DNA from: Doryteuthis pealeii
Taxonomy: Eukaryota > Mollusca > Cephalopoda > Myopsida > Loliginidae
Direction of reading: 5' to 3'
DNA length: 64,000 nt
NCBI GenBank assembly: GCA_023376005.1
Contig: CM042147.1
Span: 121,537,421 to 121,601,420 of the forward strand
Under the pieces are notes generated by a model. The model was not told the DNA's origin, made no database searches, and was given only the letters and a program-made list of their open reading frames with translations. Each line of letters starts with the position of its first letter. Within the stretch, counting starts at the first letter, position 1. The position numbers and the translations under genes are program-made. Of this stretch, positions 1 through 10,784 are shown piece after piece.

Positions 1-404
1 TTTTGTTTTTTTTTAATTTGTTTCTTAACTTGTTGGCACCTTTCTGTCCACTAAGGACGATCGCATAGTGTCAACAAAATAAAATAAAATAAAATAATTG
101 ACTGCATCTGCACAAGTGATTCTGCAGGCCAATTCTTGAGTGAGTCTTTAGTGCACTGAATGCACACAAACTGTGATGCTTTCTGGGCTGCAAGCTTTTC
201 TCCCTCTTTCTGGCTCTCTTTGCTATTGAGGTTACTCTCCTCTCTGCCTCACCCCTCTCTGTGCCTTGCTTAACGTTAAGGCGCCAGGCCGCTCTATTTT
301 TTAATAGGCCTCTCTAATTTTCTTAACTAATGATATCAATATCAGAATGGATGAAGAGGTGAGAGAAAAAGAAAAAGGACAGGAGATGAGTTTGATAAGT
401 TGAG
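1..404. other. intronic or downstream sequence, no feature seen
   Basis: This stretch lies beyond the last HYOU1 exon found. It holds short T runs and A/T-rich unique-looking sequence. I looked for the next HYOU1 exon on the minus strand (expected to encode the ESRRKTP-like block) and did not find it here, so that exon probably lies outside the window. Confidence 0.4.
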
Positions 405-712
405 ATTAATTGATTTTAATGGCATATCAACCCATCAAGGCTTATTTTATGCCTACAGATTAGGAAATCGGGTACATTGTACTTTCATATTTACATTTTT
501 TGGTGTAGTTATTTCTTAAGAGTTGTTTTTTTTTTGCACACAGTCCTAGTGAATATGAGTAATTTTTAAACAGATCTATTTGACTCATAGATGGGACCCC
601 CCAACAGGTTCAAGAAGACCCGGGAGCAATGGCAATTAAGGGGTACTCCACACTCTGCAGAACTAAAGCCTCACCATCAGATATACTTTAATGTCATGCC
701 CAGAACACAGAG
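405..712 (-). repeat. retroelement family C', 5'-truncated copy
   Basis: The left end carries the family tail (GATTGATTTTAATGGCATAT read on the plus strand). It is followed by a body with 'catagatggga', 'gggagcaatgg' and 'cctcaccatcag' blocks that also occur in the C family. The tail sits at the left, so the element reads on the minus strand. The head half present in full C copies is missing. Confidence 0.6.
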
Positions 713-1521
713 ATGTTTGGATAGAGAGAGAAAATAAACTCCTCTAAAAATAAGCATCTTTTTTCTTTCTTTTTTTTGTTCATTCTAGTCACTTTTGTTT
801 TAACCAGAGAGAAAATGTTATTCCTAATCCTCATCAAATCAGGTAACACCAAGTGACAAGCCAAATTGTTTTTTCAAATATTAAAAAATGTTTAGATCAT
901 GCTCATATAGATACAGAATTAGTAAAATATTAAGGAATCAACTCCAACCATTTGCTTTTTGATTGCTTTTAGAAATCAGAAAAAAAAAAAAAAAAAAAAA
1001 AAATTCTTCTTCCTTACTTTGCAACATGACCATAAATTGATCAAAACAATTTAAATAGTCATCAAAACTGTTTGTTATTGATTTTTTTTTTGGGGGGGGG
1101 GTTATATCAGAAATATTTATTTTATCAAGTTTGGAAAGTAAAGGTTATCTCAATATATTTTGCAAGAAAATTTGATTCCATAACTTTATTTCCAGGGTGA
1201 TAAGTCTTGTCACACCTAAATATTTTTTTTAGAAGTAAAATAATTACATAATACAACCCGAAATTGTAGAAAATAATTTAATTTTCAAAGATTTTTTTTT
1301 TACAGGTAAAATAATTATATAACTTATATATTATATCATTAAAACACAAGGTAATGAAAGTTAAAACAACATGTAGGGGTGACAAAACTTTTCGGATCAC
1401 TCTGTAGGTCTAACTAAAAATCCAGAGCCACATTTCTGATTTTTTCAAACATCAAATGGAGTTGTTGGTTTTAGAAAATAAGATTTTAGTAAAATATTAA
1501 CAAATTGAGGTGATGACTTAC

Positions 1522-1553
1522 AGATTTAATACTATTTCCATGGGTACACCAGG
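1522..1553 (-). CDS. HYOU1: HYOU1 coding exon encoding PGVPMEIVLN
   Basis: A 32-bp exon read on the minus strand. It is preceded by a strong acceptor (polypyrimidine tract ending CTCTCTTCAG) and followed by a GTAAGT donor. Joined in phase to the exon at 4419-4480 it starts at codon phase 0 and encodes PGVPMEIVLN plus two bases of the next codon. PGVPMEIVLN directly after MKVAIVK is the conserved nucleotide-binding-domain start of HYOU1/GRP170, the large ER Hsp70-family chaperone and nucleotide-exchange factor for BiP. Canonical Hsp70s and BiP lack this block. The next exon was not found in the window. Exon length, borders and phase were read directly; the family name rests on recognising the peptide. 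Confidence 0.9.
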
Positions 1554-2008
1554 CTGAAGAGAGATAAAAAGGAAAGAAAACAAGTTAGACAATGAAGATA
1601 CATCTTTTATTGATAGAGAAACAAACAATTGAATTGTTTAAATGTATTCATACAAAACTTACTGTTATTTCTGCATTAAGGAATTTGAAGCAATAGTTTA
1701 AATACAAAATTCTATAGTAATAATTTTAAACTTAGTTTTTATCTCATTTTATCAACAGCAAAATGGGCTCTAAAAATTGAATAAATTGCAATTGTTTTAA
1801 ACATGCTGTCATGAAATATAACAGGATCTATTTATATTTTATGGATGAAACATTGTTAACTATTATTGATTTTTTGCTAATATTTTCTTTTATCTAAATA
1901 GTTGCAATGAAAAGCAACTAAAATTAAGACAAATAAAACTAGTAAAAAATGTTCAATGTGTTTTTGTCATACAAGGGTGAATCAAAAAGTAATGCCATTT
2001 TGTTTAGG

Positions 2009-2558
2009 CTTTTTGATTTGATTTGGTTTGTTTTGTTTTACGGCATATCAACCTCAGTGGGTCATTTAATGCTGATAAAGTTTTGAAGTAAATCAATTCT
2101 TAATGGATAATACAATTTTTTTTATAAATACATTTTTCTATCTAACCCATAGATGGGACCCTAACAGGTACTACCACTCCGGGTCAGAGTGGACCAGGGA
2201 GCAATGGTGATGAAGGGGTGCTCCACATTCCCCAAACCTCCAAAACTGGAACCTCACCATCAGATAAAGTTTAATGTCATTCCCAGGACATGTAGACCCG
2301 CAGCCACCGTCTTCTAGCACCCATATGATAAAAAGGGGTTGGGGCTTGCCATAAGGGCAATAGGATTGGGAAAATCATATAGGTGCTAGGGTTTGACGTG
2401 ACCAGCCGATTGATTGGAGGGGGCCTCTCCGAACGCCCGTCTAGCCCAAGATAGGGCCAAAGTGGAGTATTGCAAGTCATGGTCTGCTCATCCACCTGGG
2501 TTCTATCCTTAAACATCACGGGTCACCACCCACGGTAAACAGGTGGCCCCATTGGGGT
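2009..2558 (-). mobile_element. retroelement family C, copy 1, nested in the mariner
   Basis: A nearly complete C copy. The 3' tail, rich in TTTGG/TTTTG on the plus strand and followed by ACGGCATATCAACC, is at the left. The head is at the right, missing about 60 bp compared with full copies. It is bounded by a perfect 12-bp target-site duplication (attttgtttagg at 1997-2008 and 2559-2570) made from mariner sequence. It therefore arrived after the mariner. Confidence 0.85.
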
Positions 2559-2699
2559 ATTTTGTTTAGGACAAGTATAATTACCAACACAGAAACATGT
2601 ATCATACATCAAAATGAAGCTGGTACTCTGTGGATCACATCCCTACTCCTCCACAGTCACCGTTTCTTTCAATAGCAATGTTCCACCTTCGAATGAGAG

Positions 2700-3020
2700 C
2701 ATGTACCCCTGCTCGGTAAAAATTTCTGTTGACTATTCTTTGAGCCACTTCTTCACTACAGATTTCAATTCCTTGTCACTGGAATAATGTTTGCCTTTCA
2801 AACCCTCTTTCATGAGTCCGAACAGATGATAGTCTGAAGATGCTAAATCTGGTGAGTATGGAGGATGCGGTAAAGTTCTCCACCCGAATAAGGAGATTTT
2901 CTCCTTTGTGTGTGGTCGAGCACTGTCATGCAGGAGGACATTGTTGATTTGCAAGTTGGGTCTTACTCGTCGAATTCTTGCTCTGAACCATGTTAGGGTC
3001 TCAATATAGGCCTTAGTTTT
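2700..3020 (-). pseudogene. mariner transposase C-terminal remnant
   Basis: The minus-strand reading gives LTWFRARIRRVRPNLQINNV, then LLHDSARPH, then HPPYSPDLASSDYHLFGLMK. The HDSARPH and SPDLASSDYHLF blocks carry the last two catalytic aspartates of the DDD (DD34D) mariner triad. The spacing here is about four residues short. The first aspartate and the whole DNA-binding half are missing. A stop codon follows the KKWLKE region, after which a shifted remnant of the C-terminus is still visible. This is a dead transposase fragment inside the truncated mariner. Confidence 0.9.
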
Positions 3021-3280
3021 ATATAAAAAAAAATTCCATGAAATAAAGAAAATGGCATTACTTTTTGACTAACCCTAGTATTTGTAATGCTGGATATATA
3101 TCATTTAACCTAACAGAATATTAAAGAACTTCAGGTGCCTCAAGTTATATACTAGTTAGTAAATGAGAGAAAGCTATTACATTACTTACAATTAAACCAA
3201 AGAGAAATAATCAAACACTAGTTATTGAAGAAATAGGCAGCAAAAAGTTATGAGATTGCTTAAGCAATACAGTAAAATAA

Positions 3281-3510
3281 AAGTAAAGTCGTCGGGGTGG
3301 CCTAAAGTCAGTATCAGCCAGACAATGAGGGAGTCTATCTCCTTTTCACTAGTATTACATCAAGGAGATTGTTTTGGGGTCTGAGGTGGAATGCCACACT
3401 TACCATCAGATCCCTGTGCTACTCATATGCCGAGTTGACGAGGGCCGGTATTGAACCCAGAACCTTGTGGTTCCTAGGCTGATGCTCTACCAATTGAGCT
3501 AAGCCTGCCC
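3281..3510 (-). repeat. tRNA-derived SINE family A, copy 1
   Basis: Read on the minus strand, the head contains a pol III A box (TAGCTCAATTGG) and a B box (GGTTCAATACC) at tRNA spacing. A family body with a CTAGCGCTAG-like block follows, and the tail ends near CCGACGACTTTACTT. Eight copies of this family occur in the window. Confidence 0.8.
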
Positions 3511-4418
3511 ATTATACAGTGAAATATCAAGTTCAAGTTGTAATTTTAGATAATTAAAAGAATCTAATTAGAATATCTATTTTTTTTATTTAAAAATATA
3601 GTATTTTATAGTAAATGCTGACAATTTTCTAGAAAAAAAAAATCAAAGTTGTAAACAAAATGGTGGAACAAGCCTTTCCTTAAATTAACTTAGAATTAAG
3701 ATTTCTCAGTAAGGATAAGACAAAGTTTTAAAATACACCACCCCACCCCACCCACCAAATGCTGGACTTTGTTAAGTGATTTATAAATATCCATTTTTCA
3801 TTTTTTATTTAAAGGAAACATATTCTTATGCCAGCAACCCAGTGTATGTCTTTGAATAAAAATCAGGTAAGAATTGGCAGATTGCCTTTGCAAATGAATA
3901 TCTTCACCTTATAATAATCTCCAGCTCTAGCTCCAAATTTATTAGCACTAATCGTCTCTGCAATTAATGTCCTCGACCTCAAGAATCCACACATCCAAAT
4001 TTATTAGCAATAAGTCAAATGGTGTGTGTTTACATAAAAACACAAGCATAATATCTCAGTGTAATTTTTCACATTTTTGAATCGTCATCTGAAGTTCTCA
4101 GTCTGAACACTTAATCTTTTTTTTTTTTTTTTTTTGTAATCTTTAGGGAAATCCCAAGTTGAAACATAAAAATCAATAAAAGGAATAAGAAGTGGGAGAG
4201 AGAGAGAGAGTATCAATCAAGTTGTTGATGAATTAAGTTAGTGCCAATGACTAGAGTTCATCTCCAGCATTATTTGGGAAATATGCCAACCAGACAAACA
4301 TTCCCTCCAATACTCCATCTTTATTTCAACAACTTCCCTTAAAGTTCATTCTAAAAACGGGGCAAAATGCCAGTTTTCACTCTCTTTAAATTGTATTCAT
4401 AAGTAGTAGATTACTTAC

Positions 4419-4480
4419 CTTGACAATTGCAACTTTCATGAACTGGTTGCCCAGGTCTACAGACATCACAGCTATACTTT
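4419..4480 (-). CDS. HYOU1: HYOU1 coding exon encoding AVMSVDLG...MKVAIVK
   Basis: A 62-bp exon on the minus strand between an acceptor (TTTTTATTTTCTTAACAG) and a GTAAGTAA donor. With the single base carried over from the signal-peptide exon it reads E, SIAVMSVDLG, NQFMKVAIVK and ends exactly at a codon boundary. AVMSVDLG with MKVAIVK is the start of the HYOU1/GRP170 ATPase domain; the DLG is the phosphate-1 loop of the actin/Hsp70 fold. Another open frame across this exon (YSCDVCRPGQ) looks cysteine-rich but does not fit the neighbouring exon phases. The frame chosen joins three exons without a stop, so I consider it secure. Confidence 0.93.
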
Positions 4481-5019
4481 CTGTTAAGAAAATAAAAAGA
4501 GGATTTAGAATAAAGAGAAATAGAGAAAATATTAAAGAAATCAAGCATTATTGAAAGAAATTTAATTTTGCTTCCTGTATTCAACAAAATTATAACTGAT
4601 ATCGCCTCTCCATACATGCACACATGTATGCATATCATTATTGTATACTATTCATGTTTCTGACATTAGTACATATTCTATGTACTATACACAAGCGTTT
4701 GATGAGTTGTGGTGCATCTGAGCATTGTACACAATTTCATTTCATTATTTTTATTAATTTGTAAAAGAAAAGTGATCCCATATCAATTCTGCATTTGTAT
4801 AAAAGAAGAAAAACAAAGGTAAGAGAATAAAGCAAATAAAGTAGATATTATTATAAAAATGTTGATTAATGTATTATCAATATTTTAAGACTGATTTACC
4901 ATCAGAAACCTCCACAAAATCCAACCTAGTTTTGAATAAGATAATTTTTTTTTTTTAATTCCTCCAAATTTCACTAACCATTAATGTCAGAAGTTGCTGT
5001 GAATGCAGCTATTTTTTGG

Positions 5020-5622
5020 GGGGTTTGGTTTTGGTTTGGTTTGTTTTATGGCATATCAACCTCAGTGGGTCATTTAATGCCAATAAAGCTTTGAAATAAA
5101 TCAATTCTTAATGAATAATACAATTTTGTCATAAATACATTTTTCTATTTAACCCATAGATGGGACCCTAACAGGTACTACCACTCCGGGTCAGAGTGAA
5201 CCAGGGAGCAATGGTGATGAAGGGGTGCTCCACATTCCCCAAACCTCCAAAACTGGAACCTCACCATCAGATAGAGTTTAATGTCATTACCAGGACATGT
5301 AGACCCGCAGCCACCGTCTTCTAGCACCATATGATAAAAAGGGGTTGGGGCTTGCCATAAGGGCAATAGGGTTGGGAAAATCATATAGGTGCTAGGGCTT
5401 GACGTGACCAGCCGATTGATCAGAGGGGGCCTCTCCGACCGCCCGTCTAGCCCAAGATAGGGCCAAAGTGGAGTATTGCAAATCATGAACTGCTCATCCA
5501 CCTGGGTTCTATCCTTAAGCATACGGGTCGCCACCCACGGCCAACAGGTGGCCCCATTGGGGAGTCTTACCCCTCTGCAGAGGTGCAGTCGGTGCATTCT
5601 AACGCCCCAGCCGACAAGGCGG
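5020..5622 (-). mobile_element. retroelement family C, copy 2, full length
   Basis: Contains both the 3' tail (left) and the complete head (right, ending CCGACAAGGCGG on the plus strand). At about 600 bp it defines the full family length together with the copy at 56157. It lies in HYOU1 intron 2. A T-rich flank on both sides prevents a clear target-site call. The open reading frames across it are not conserved in position relative to other copies and are taken as non-coding. Confidence 0.8.
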
Positions 5623-6084
5623 TTTTTTTTTGGTATGTCTAAGAAAGTATTTTGAACATGTTCCTTCATGAAAACTTCAAGATTCTAAGTGGGTGAATTT
5701 TTTTGTCCAATTGCCAAATTAACAAACACATTTTTCAACCAGTTTGCAACTTTGAACAAAGCACACATGATCCATTTCTTTAATGAGTTAACTGTCAAAC
5801 TACACACAAAAAAGAGGCAGATATTTATGTTTCTGCACAACTTGAAAAATGGCACAAAAATCTGAGAAGATTAACATATACATTGCTGTCAATACTGTTA
5901 GGTTTTTATCAAGAGTGGGACATATCCAGCTGTACAAAGGAAAAGAAAAGAAAAGAAAAAAAGTGTTTTATTATATGGGAGTTTTTGTTATTCAAATACT
6001 TACTTTCATTTACATCAAATTTCCAACTGTCTCTTAAAGAAAGTTAACATTACTTTCATTTCCTTTGTTAAATAAAGTAAGTAA

Positions 6085-6323
6085 AAATAAAGTCATCAGT
6101 GTGGCTAAAGTCGGTATCTGACAGTGAAGGAGTCTATCCCCTTTTCACTAGCACTAGGCCAAGGAGACTTTTTTTTTTTGTGCCTTAGGTGGAACACTAC
6201 ATCTACCATCAGCTCCTTGTTTTTCCGCCCAGATCCCTGTGTTGGACTAAGTTGGTGAAGACCAGTATCAAACCCAAAACCTTGTGGTTCCTAGTTGGAC
6301 GCTCTATCAACTGAGCTAAACCA
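6085..6323 (-). repeat. tRNA-derived SINE family A, copy 2
   Basis: Same family as 3281-3510. The A-box region (TAGCTCAGTTGATAGAGC on the minus strand) is well kept, the B box is degraded, and the body carries a poly-T expansion. Confidence 0.75.
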
Positions 6324-6408
6324 AGTGTTGATTTTTTAATGTCTGGATGCACTTCAAATGTGTAAGAAACTCACAAGGGAATACAAAATTAATAGTTCTA
6401 AATTTCAG

Positions 6409-6771
6409 TATTATTTGTATTATTCGGACTATTGTCCTCATCTTCATTGTTATCTGTACAATGTTTTGGCCGATGTGCCTTCCGACCTTCTTCAGGTATT
6501 TCTTGTCGGACTCAGGAACCATCTTAGACTTGATAACCTTCTTGTCATAATTACGAGCCATCACAGAACTTTGAACCTAACCCTTTATTCAATTCATGGG
6601 GGTATCCTGTTCCATTCTGCTAACCATAGCTGGGGTACAGGTGTTGTGTTAATTATTGTTCTATGTTACTGCTGTCCCTGACCAGGATTGAACCTGCAGT
6701 CTAGAGATAACTGTCACTTAGAAGTGTCTTGACCTAACTCCTTTATCCACTAGGCTATGTGTCCAATTGGA
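6409..6771 (-). repeat. SINE family H with hammerhead-like 3' region, copy 1
   Basis: On the minus strand the head has a tRNA-like A box (TAGCCTAGTGGATAAAGG) and B box (AGGTTCAATCCTGG). The 3' part (6441-6496) contains CTGAAGAAGGTCGG, a loop, then CGGCCAAAAC and a 6-bp stem CATTGT/ACAATG. This matches the layout of Penelope-type hammerhead motifs, but with GAAA changed to AAAA. A perfect 11-bp direct repeat (ctaaatttcag) flanks it at 6398-6408 and 6772-6782. About 140 bp to the right are also shared with copy 2, so either the element is longer or the locus was duplicated. Confidence 0.65.
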
Positions 6772-6994
6772 CTAAATTTCAGCTGTTGATATTGCAAAAT
6801 AATTACATCTAATAACATCACAAGATTATGGAAAGTAAATAATAAAAAAATATATTCCATAGAATAAAAAGTGAAAATGAGAGAATATAATTAAGATAAA
6901 AAATGATTGCCACTTACTCACTTTTACAAACTTAGAATGTATCTCAGTAGACATAAACATAAACTCATTCATTTATAAACAAATTAGACCTACC

Positions 6995-7245
6995 ATCTGA
7001 CCTCCATGCTGGATGGTAGTTCATAAAAGTATCAACTCAATTCCAGGCGGCCTTCTCCCCAGGTAGCACCCCCCCCTCGCCTAAAGAGAGGGTTTATTAT
7101 GCAGTGACTGAGGCAAGGCTGAGAGGGAATGCTGATGGAACATGAGCAATTTTTACTCCAGCCCATTCGAGTGCAGGATTCATGCAGGGCATCCCATATT
7201 AATCCAATCTTATGTCATATCACTTGACCGGGGGGGGTAAATACC
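6995..7245. repeat. repeat family F, copy 1, degraded
   Basis: A diverged copy of the roughly 260-bp repeat seen better at 31141 and 59614. It shares the C-run, the gaggc/gaatgctgatgg block and a ggtaaatac-like end. Orientation and class are unknown. Confidence 0.45.
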
Positions 7246-7417
7246 TAGAATAGATTCAGTTTTATTGTCCTACAAACTTATATTGCTAATTCACTGGATT
7301 ATGCAAGGGTGTAGATAAAAAAAAAAATTGTTAAAAAGGAGGATTATGCATATTCTAGTCATCCTGCATTTTTTTAGCTACTCTTTTGAAAATATAAACA
7401 TATGCAGGGCTATTAGC

Positions 7418-7495
7418 AGAAAAAAAAAGAAAAAAAAAAGAAAAAAAAGAAAAAAAAAAAGAAAAAAAAGAAGAAAAAAAGAAAAAGAAAAATCT
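7418..7495. repeat. A-rich (A7-10 G)n tract
   Basis: Simple purine repeat of poly-A blocks separated by single G, in HYOU1 intron 2. Confidence 0.8.
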
Positions 7496-7528
7496 TATTC
7501 TTAGAATTTTTCCAACCACTTCGTCATG

Positions 7529-7905
7529 GGTTGGGTGTGACACAAGGTCAATTTTTAGGCAGAGTAAAGCTGGTTTGATTTTTTGGTTTAATGACATTAA
7601 CCTTCATGGGTTATTTAATGCCAAAGCCATTCTTGAAGAAGAATAGTAGTGGTACTACTAAACCCATAGTTGGAGGATGAGGGGGTTCATACCTTTCCCA
7701 ATGGAATTAGTCCAAAAATGAAAGTAATAGCAAGACTGGGGTTCAAACTTGCTTACTATGATGTCGCAGTCTAGCACTTAAGCCATTACATCATTGGGAC
7801 TCCCCCAAACCTGGTTTGAATTCAAAGTTTTCCTTCCAGACTGGTTGCCTTACCAAGGTTAAAGAATTCAGTCTGCCCTACTATTTACCCTTAGCTGTAA
7901 ATTTT
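7529..7905 (-). repeat. tRNA-derived SINE family B, copy 1, split by a D element
   Basis: The 3' part (gtgacacaaggtcaattttt on the plus strand) and the next segment (ttccagactggttgcc...ctactatttaccc) are separated by a complete D-family SINE. The head is missing. A near-perfect repeat (ctggtttga) on both sides of the D element marks the insertion. Confidence 0.7.
7576..7803 (-). repeat. SINE family D, copy 1, nested in B
   Basis: Tail at the left (ttaatgacattaacc...gggttatttaatgcc), tRNA-like head at the right (minus strand GGGGGAGTCCCAATGATGTA...). The tail resembles that of families C and C'. Confidence 0.7.
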
Positions 7906-8234
7906 CATTAGTATAAATATAGAAAATTAAAGTCTTCAAAAACTGCAGACTCTTGAGCAAGTGTTTTATATCCCATGACAATAATATCTGCAAGATCTAA
8001 AACATACTTAGCATGTATAAGCAAAAAAGATAAAGGAATATCTTAATATGGCTTACTGTTATGGTTTTTAAATACAAACTGGTAATGCTATGTTCATAAA
8101 ACAACCCAACCCCACCCACCTAAAAACAACCCAGGCACCCAATGATAAGAAATGCAAGTTCAAGTCTTGCCTGAAACTTTATTCTTTATTTTTTATCCAT
8201 GCTGTTTATTTAATGATATTAATAGAATAGATTG

Positions 8235-8500
8235 GAGGCACCCATGCTGTAATGGTTATCATCATAGGAAATGGACACAGTGACACAAATTCAAATCTTG
8301 GATGAGACTGTTCACATTTCACATAGAGCTAATACCCTTGGATAAAGGTATGAATTAACTATTTTCCCTCCAGCTATGGGTAAATAGTAAAGCAGACTGG
8401 GCTCTTTAACCTTGGTATGGCAATCAGTCTAGGAGAAGGAAAAATTTGAATTCAAACCTGTTAAATGGGCTTAAAAATTGTGCAGAGAGGTTGGTAAATA
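8235..8500 (+). repeat. tRNA-derived SINE family B, copy 2
   Basis: Plus-strand head with an A-box-like TGCTGTAATGGTTATC and B-box-like TTCAAATCTTGG, then the family body and an end near gttggtaaat. It lies in HYOU1 intron 2. Confidence 0.75.
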
Positions 8501-9219
8501 CATTGAATAAATAACTTAAGAGCCAAGATGAAAAGCAAAAGAAATAAGATAAAAGTCTTGTCAAAAATTAATAAATTCTAAGGTTTCATTTATTTGTTTA
8601 CTATTATAGCATACTTTTTCATTTTGGCACTTTAATCGGTAACACACAGCATGATTTTCTAGTTTTTGCTTAGTTCTATGTGAATTCTAAAAACAAGGGA
8701 TAAAGCAAGATGAAAGAATGAAAAAGAAAAATTAAGATGAATAAAGAGGTTAAAGCTAGCAGGCGATGAATAATAATAAAAATTGGTTTTATTGTCGTCT
8801 TTTATGAGTCTAAAAAAAAAAAAATCTATCTTAGCATGTTTTCTATTTGGGCTCAACTTTTCCTTTCATTTTATAAGTCTTTGAAGCTTTTTCACTGCTA
8901 TGAATACAGAATCTTGTTTATATCAGTAAGTTATCATAAAAAAAAAAAAAACAAATAAAAAAAATAATACTTCAATGAAAAACACTCAATAATGGTACAA
9001 ACACTTTTTTTATCAAGAGTATCACAAATAAAAAAAAAATGGCTATGTGCCAAAGTGGAGATGTGATAGTTCAATAACAAAAAAAAAAAACAAAAAACAA
9101 GGAATGAGTCTGGAAGCTGAGAAAAAGAATACTTTTAATAAAAAGATGGATAGAAAGAGAAGAGAAGTGAAAGTAAAGGGACACTGACAAGTGATGAAAA
9201 GAAGAGGCATTGATCTTAC

Positions 9220-9307
9220 CTGATGATTTGATGTGCATTGCTACCAAAAATAATGAAAATAATAAAGTTGAGATAGTCATCAGTGATGACTGCTGTCTTG
9301 GAAACAT
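9220..9307 (-). CDS. HYOU1: HYOU1 first coding exon, signal peptide
   Basis: The exon spans to 9317 and opens with ten bases of 5' UTR after a strong acceptor (TTTTTTTCTCTTTCAG). ATG follows, and the exon encodes MFPRQQSSLMTISTLLFSLF then LVAMHIKSSG before a CAG|GTAAGA donor. The hydrophobic core TISTLLFSLFLVAMHI after a short basic start is a typical secretory signal, fitting an ER-lumen chaperone. The exon ends with one spare base, which completes the first codon of the 4419-4480 exon. The ATG is the first after the acceptor and upstream exon 1 shows no ATG in the part assigned, so this start is preferred. The reading frame continues into the intron without being coding. Confidence 0.88.
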
Positions 9308-9531
9308 GTTGACAGCACTGAAAGAGAAAAAAATAAAATAGAATAAATGTTTGTTAGATGGAAAAGAAAAAAATATATGCAGAAGAATAACAGGTATTTA
9401 AATTAACAAAAAAATGTACAAATGTGTTTACAAGATAAATAAATAATAAATAAATAAATAAAATATTGCTTAAAAATTATTCAAATAATTTGAGACAAAA
9501 ATGCTTTTTAGTTCAAATTAAAAGCACTGTA

Positions 9532-9646
9532 AGGGTAACCCAAAGCCAAACTTTTTTTTAGACCTTACTTTTTCAATGCAGTTATCATTGGGGAATGAGA
9601 AAAGTTTTGGTAAATGGATCAAAAAAGTTTGGCTTTGGGTTACCCT
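9532..9646. mobile_element. 115-bp MITE with TA target duplication
   Basis: Perfect terminal inverted repeats of at least 20 bp (AGGGTAACCCAAAGCCAAAC at the left, its reverse complement at the right), with TA on each side. The non-coding middle and TA target suggest a Tc1/mariner-derived MITE. Confidence 0.8.
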
Positions 9647-10136
9647 TACTGTGATTTTAACCAGGACTATTTAGATATAAAAAGAAATAATATTCAAAGA
9701 CAATTTTAACAAAGGGTATTTGTGTTTTAACATTATTAAAAAGAGCTAAGCCAATTGATTTTGATTAGGTTAGCAAATAACATGCACAATTTAAAAATAT
9801 TTTTTTTCTTATAAACTTTACAAAATGAGAGATTCTAGAATTATTTTCATTTAGATCACAACAGTGTTGATTGTTCATCAGAAACTAAACTTATCCTATT
9901 TTTATAAATCTTTTTAATTTTAAAACCTTTTTAAGCAATAGTATTTTATTTAAAAATGTGGCCAGTGTCCTGATTAAAAAAAAAGAAAGATTTCCTTTTA
10001 TAATATCAGATAACTAAACATTTACTCAATACAATTCCATAGAGTCCTTCAATTATGAGGGTCAGCTGAAAATTTCATAGGCTGACCAATATACTCTTAT
10101 GGAATGTGACCAAAGGAGGTTTATTTACATCTGCTT

Positions 10137-10330
10137 TTTTGTGTGATATAGCTTCCAGGATTTGTTCAGGACAGCATGCAACATCCTTATGTAGTTCCCA
10201 ACTAGCTTTTTTCTAAATCTCATTAAAGTCCAAGTAGTGCAGCCATACAGTAGCACTGACACAGCTACAGCTTGGAAGAACTTTCACTTCATCTTATCAA
10301 CTGATATTTATTTCGGTGATTTCCAAATAT
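10137..10330 (-). pseudogene. LINE reverse-transcriptase C-terminal fragment
   Basis: The minus-strand reading gives FFQAVAVSVLLYGCTTWTL, then YIRMLHAVLNKSWK. The VSVLLYGCTTWTLT..YTRML block is the conserved region after the reverse-transcriptase domain of a common invertebrate non-LTR family, also seen at 25280 and 50532. An in-frame stop precedes FFQ and both ends are lost, so the fragment is dead. It lies in HYOU1 intron 1. Confidence 0.8.
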
Positions 10331-10460
10331 TGAACATTTTAAGCAATACTTTGCTGAATCTAGCTTGTTAAGACTGTAGGTAAGGAATAAGAATAATTGT
10401 AGTGTTGCTTTCTAGAAATAATAGGGTGGCATAATAATTATCAATCTGGGTTAACCTTAG

Positions 10461-10680
10461 GATGTGGCACAAGGTTACAAGTATGAGACATCCAGCAAGG
10501 ATCAAACTTGCTTTTTGGTAATAATGGATCTGCGAGACTAGCTTGCTAACCATCACACCACAATGGGATGCCCTTATGTACATTTGGAATTATGTTCTTT
10601 TAAGGGCAGTGGAGTCAGAGTTGGAAGCAGTTAAGGGGTCACTGGAGTTGAAGTTGGTAAAATTATACAGACTACTGTAG
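10461..10680 (-). repeat. family E SINE, left arm of a 220-bp inverted repeat
   Basis: On the minus strand a tRNA-like head (TTGTGGTGTGATGGTTAGCA...) lies inside a longer unit. The full 220 bases match 12144-12363 in inverted orientation with only scattered differences and no gap. Confidence 0.75.
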
Positions 10681-10784
10681 GTTAGGAAAGGTACAAACAT
10701 ACATTTTTTTGTACTGTCTTATCACTGACATGTCATGATGTGTAATGGAAGAGAGAAGCTGAATGTGAACTTGAGCAAACACAA

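Larger units (their letters stand above)
1972..3078 (-). mobile_element. mariner-like element, internally deleted and interrupted
   Basis: The 30-bp terminal inverted repeats match at about 26 positions (shared core TCAAAAAGTAATGCCATTTT). They are flanked by TA on both sides (1970-1971 and 3079-3080), as expected for Tc1/mariner insertion. Without the nested C element and its duplicated target the mariner is only about 545 bp, so most of the transposase gene is deleted. The remaining coding sequence is on the minus strand. Confidence 0.85.

Noticed and set aside
4411..4638. Cysteine-rich peptide YSCDVCRPGQPVHESCNCQ
   Set aside because: It is the wrong frame of a HYOU1 exon; the frame that joins neighbouring exons in phase gives SIAVMSVDLG and MKVAIVK.
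5178..5669. Open frames of 160 or fewer codons across family C elements (also 2277, 11176, 44798, 56428)
   Set aside because: They are disrupted differently in each copy and show no recognisable domain; the element appears non-coding.
5999..6040. Possible extra HYOU1 exon with a GTAAGTA donor on the minus strand
   Set aside because: Exons at 9220 and 4419 already join in phase into conserved HYOU1 sequence; adding this piece breaks the frame.
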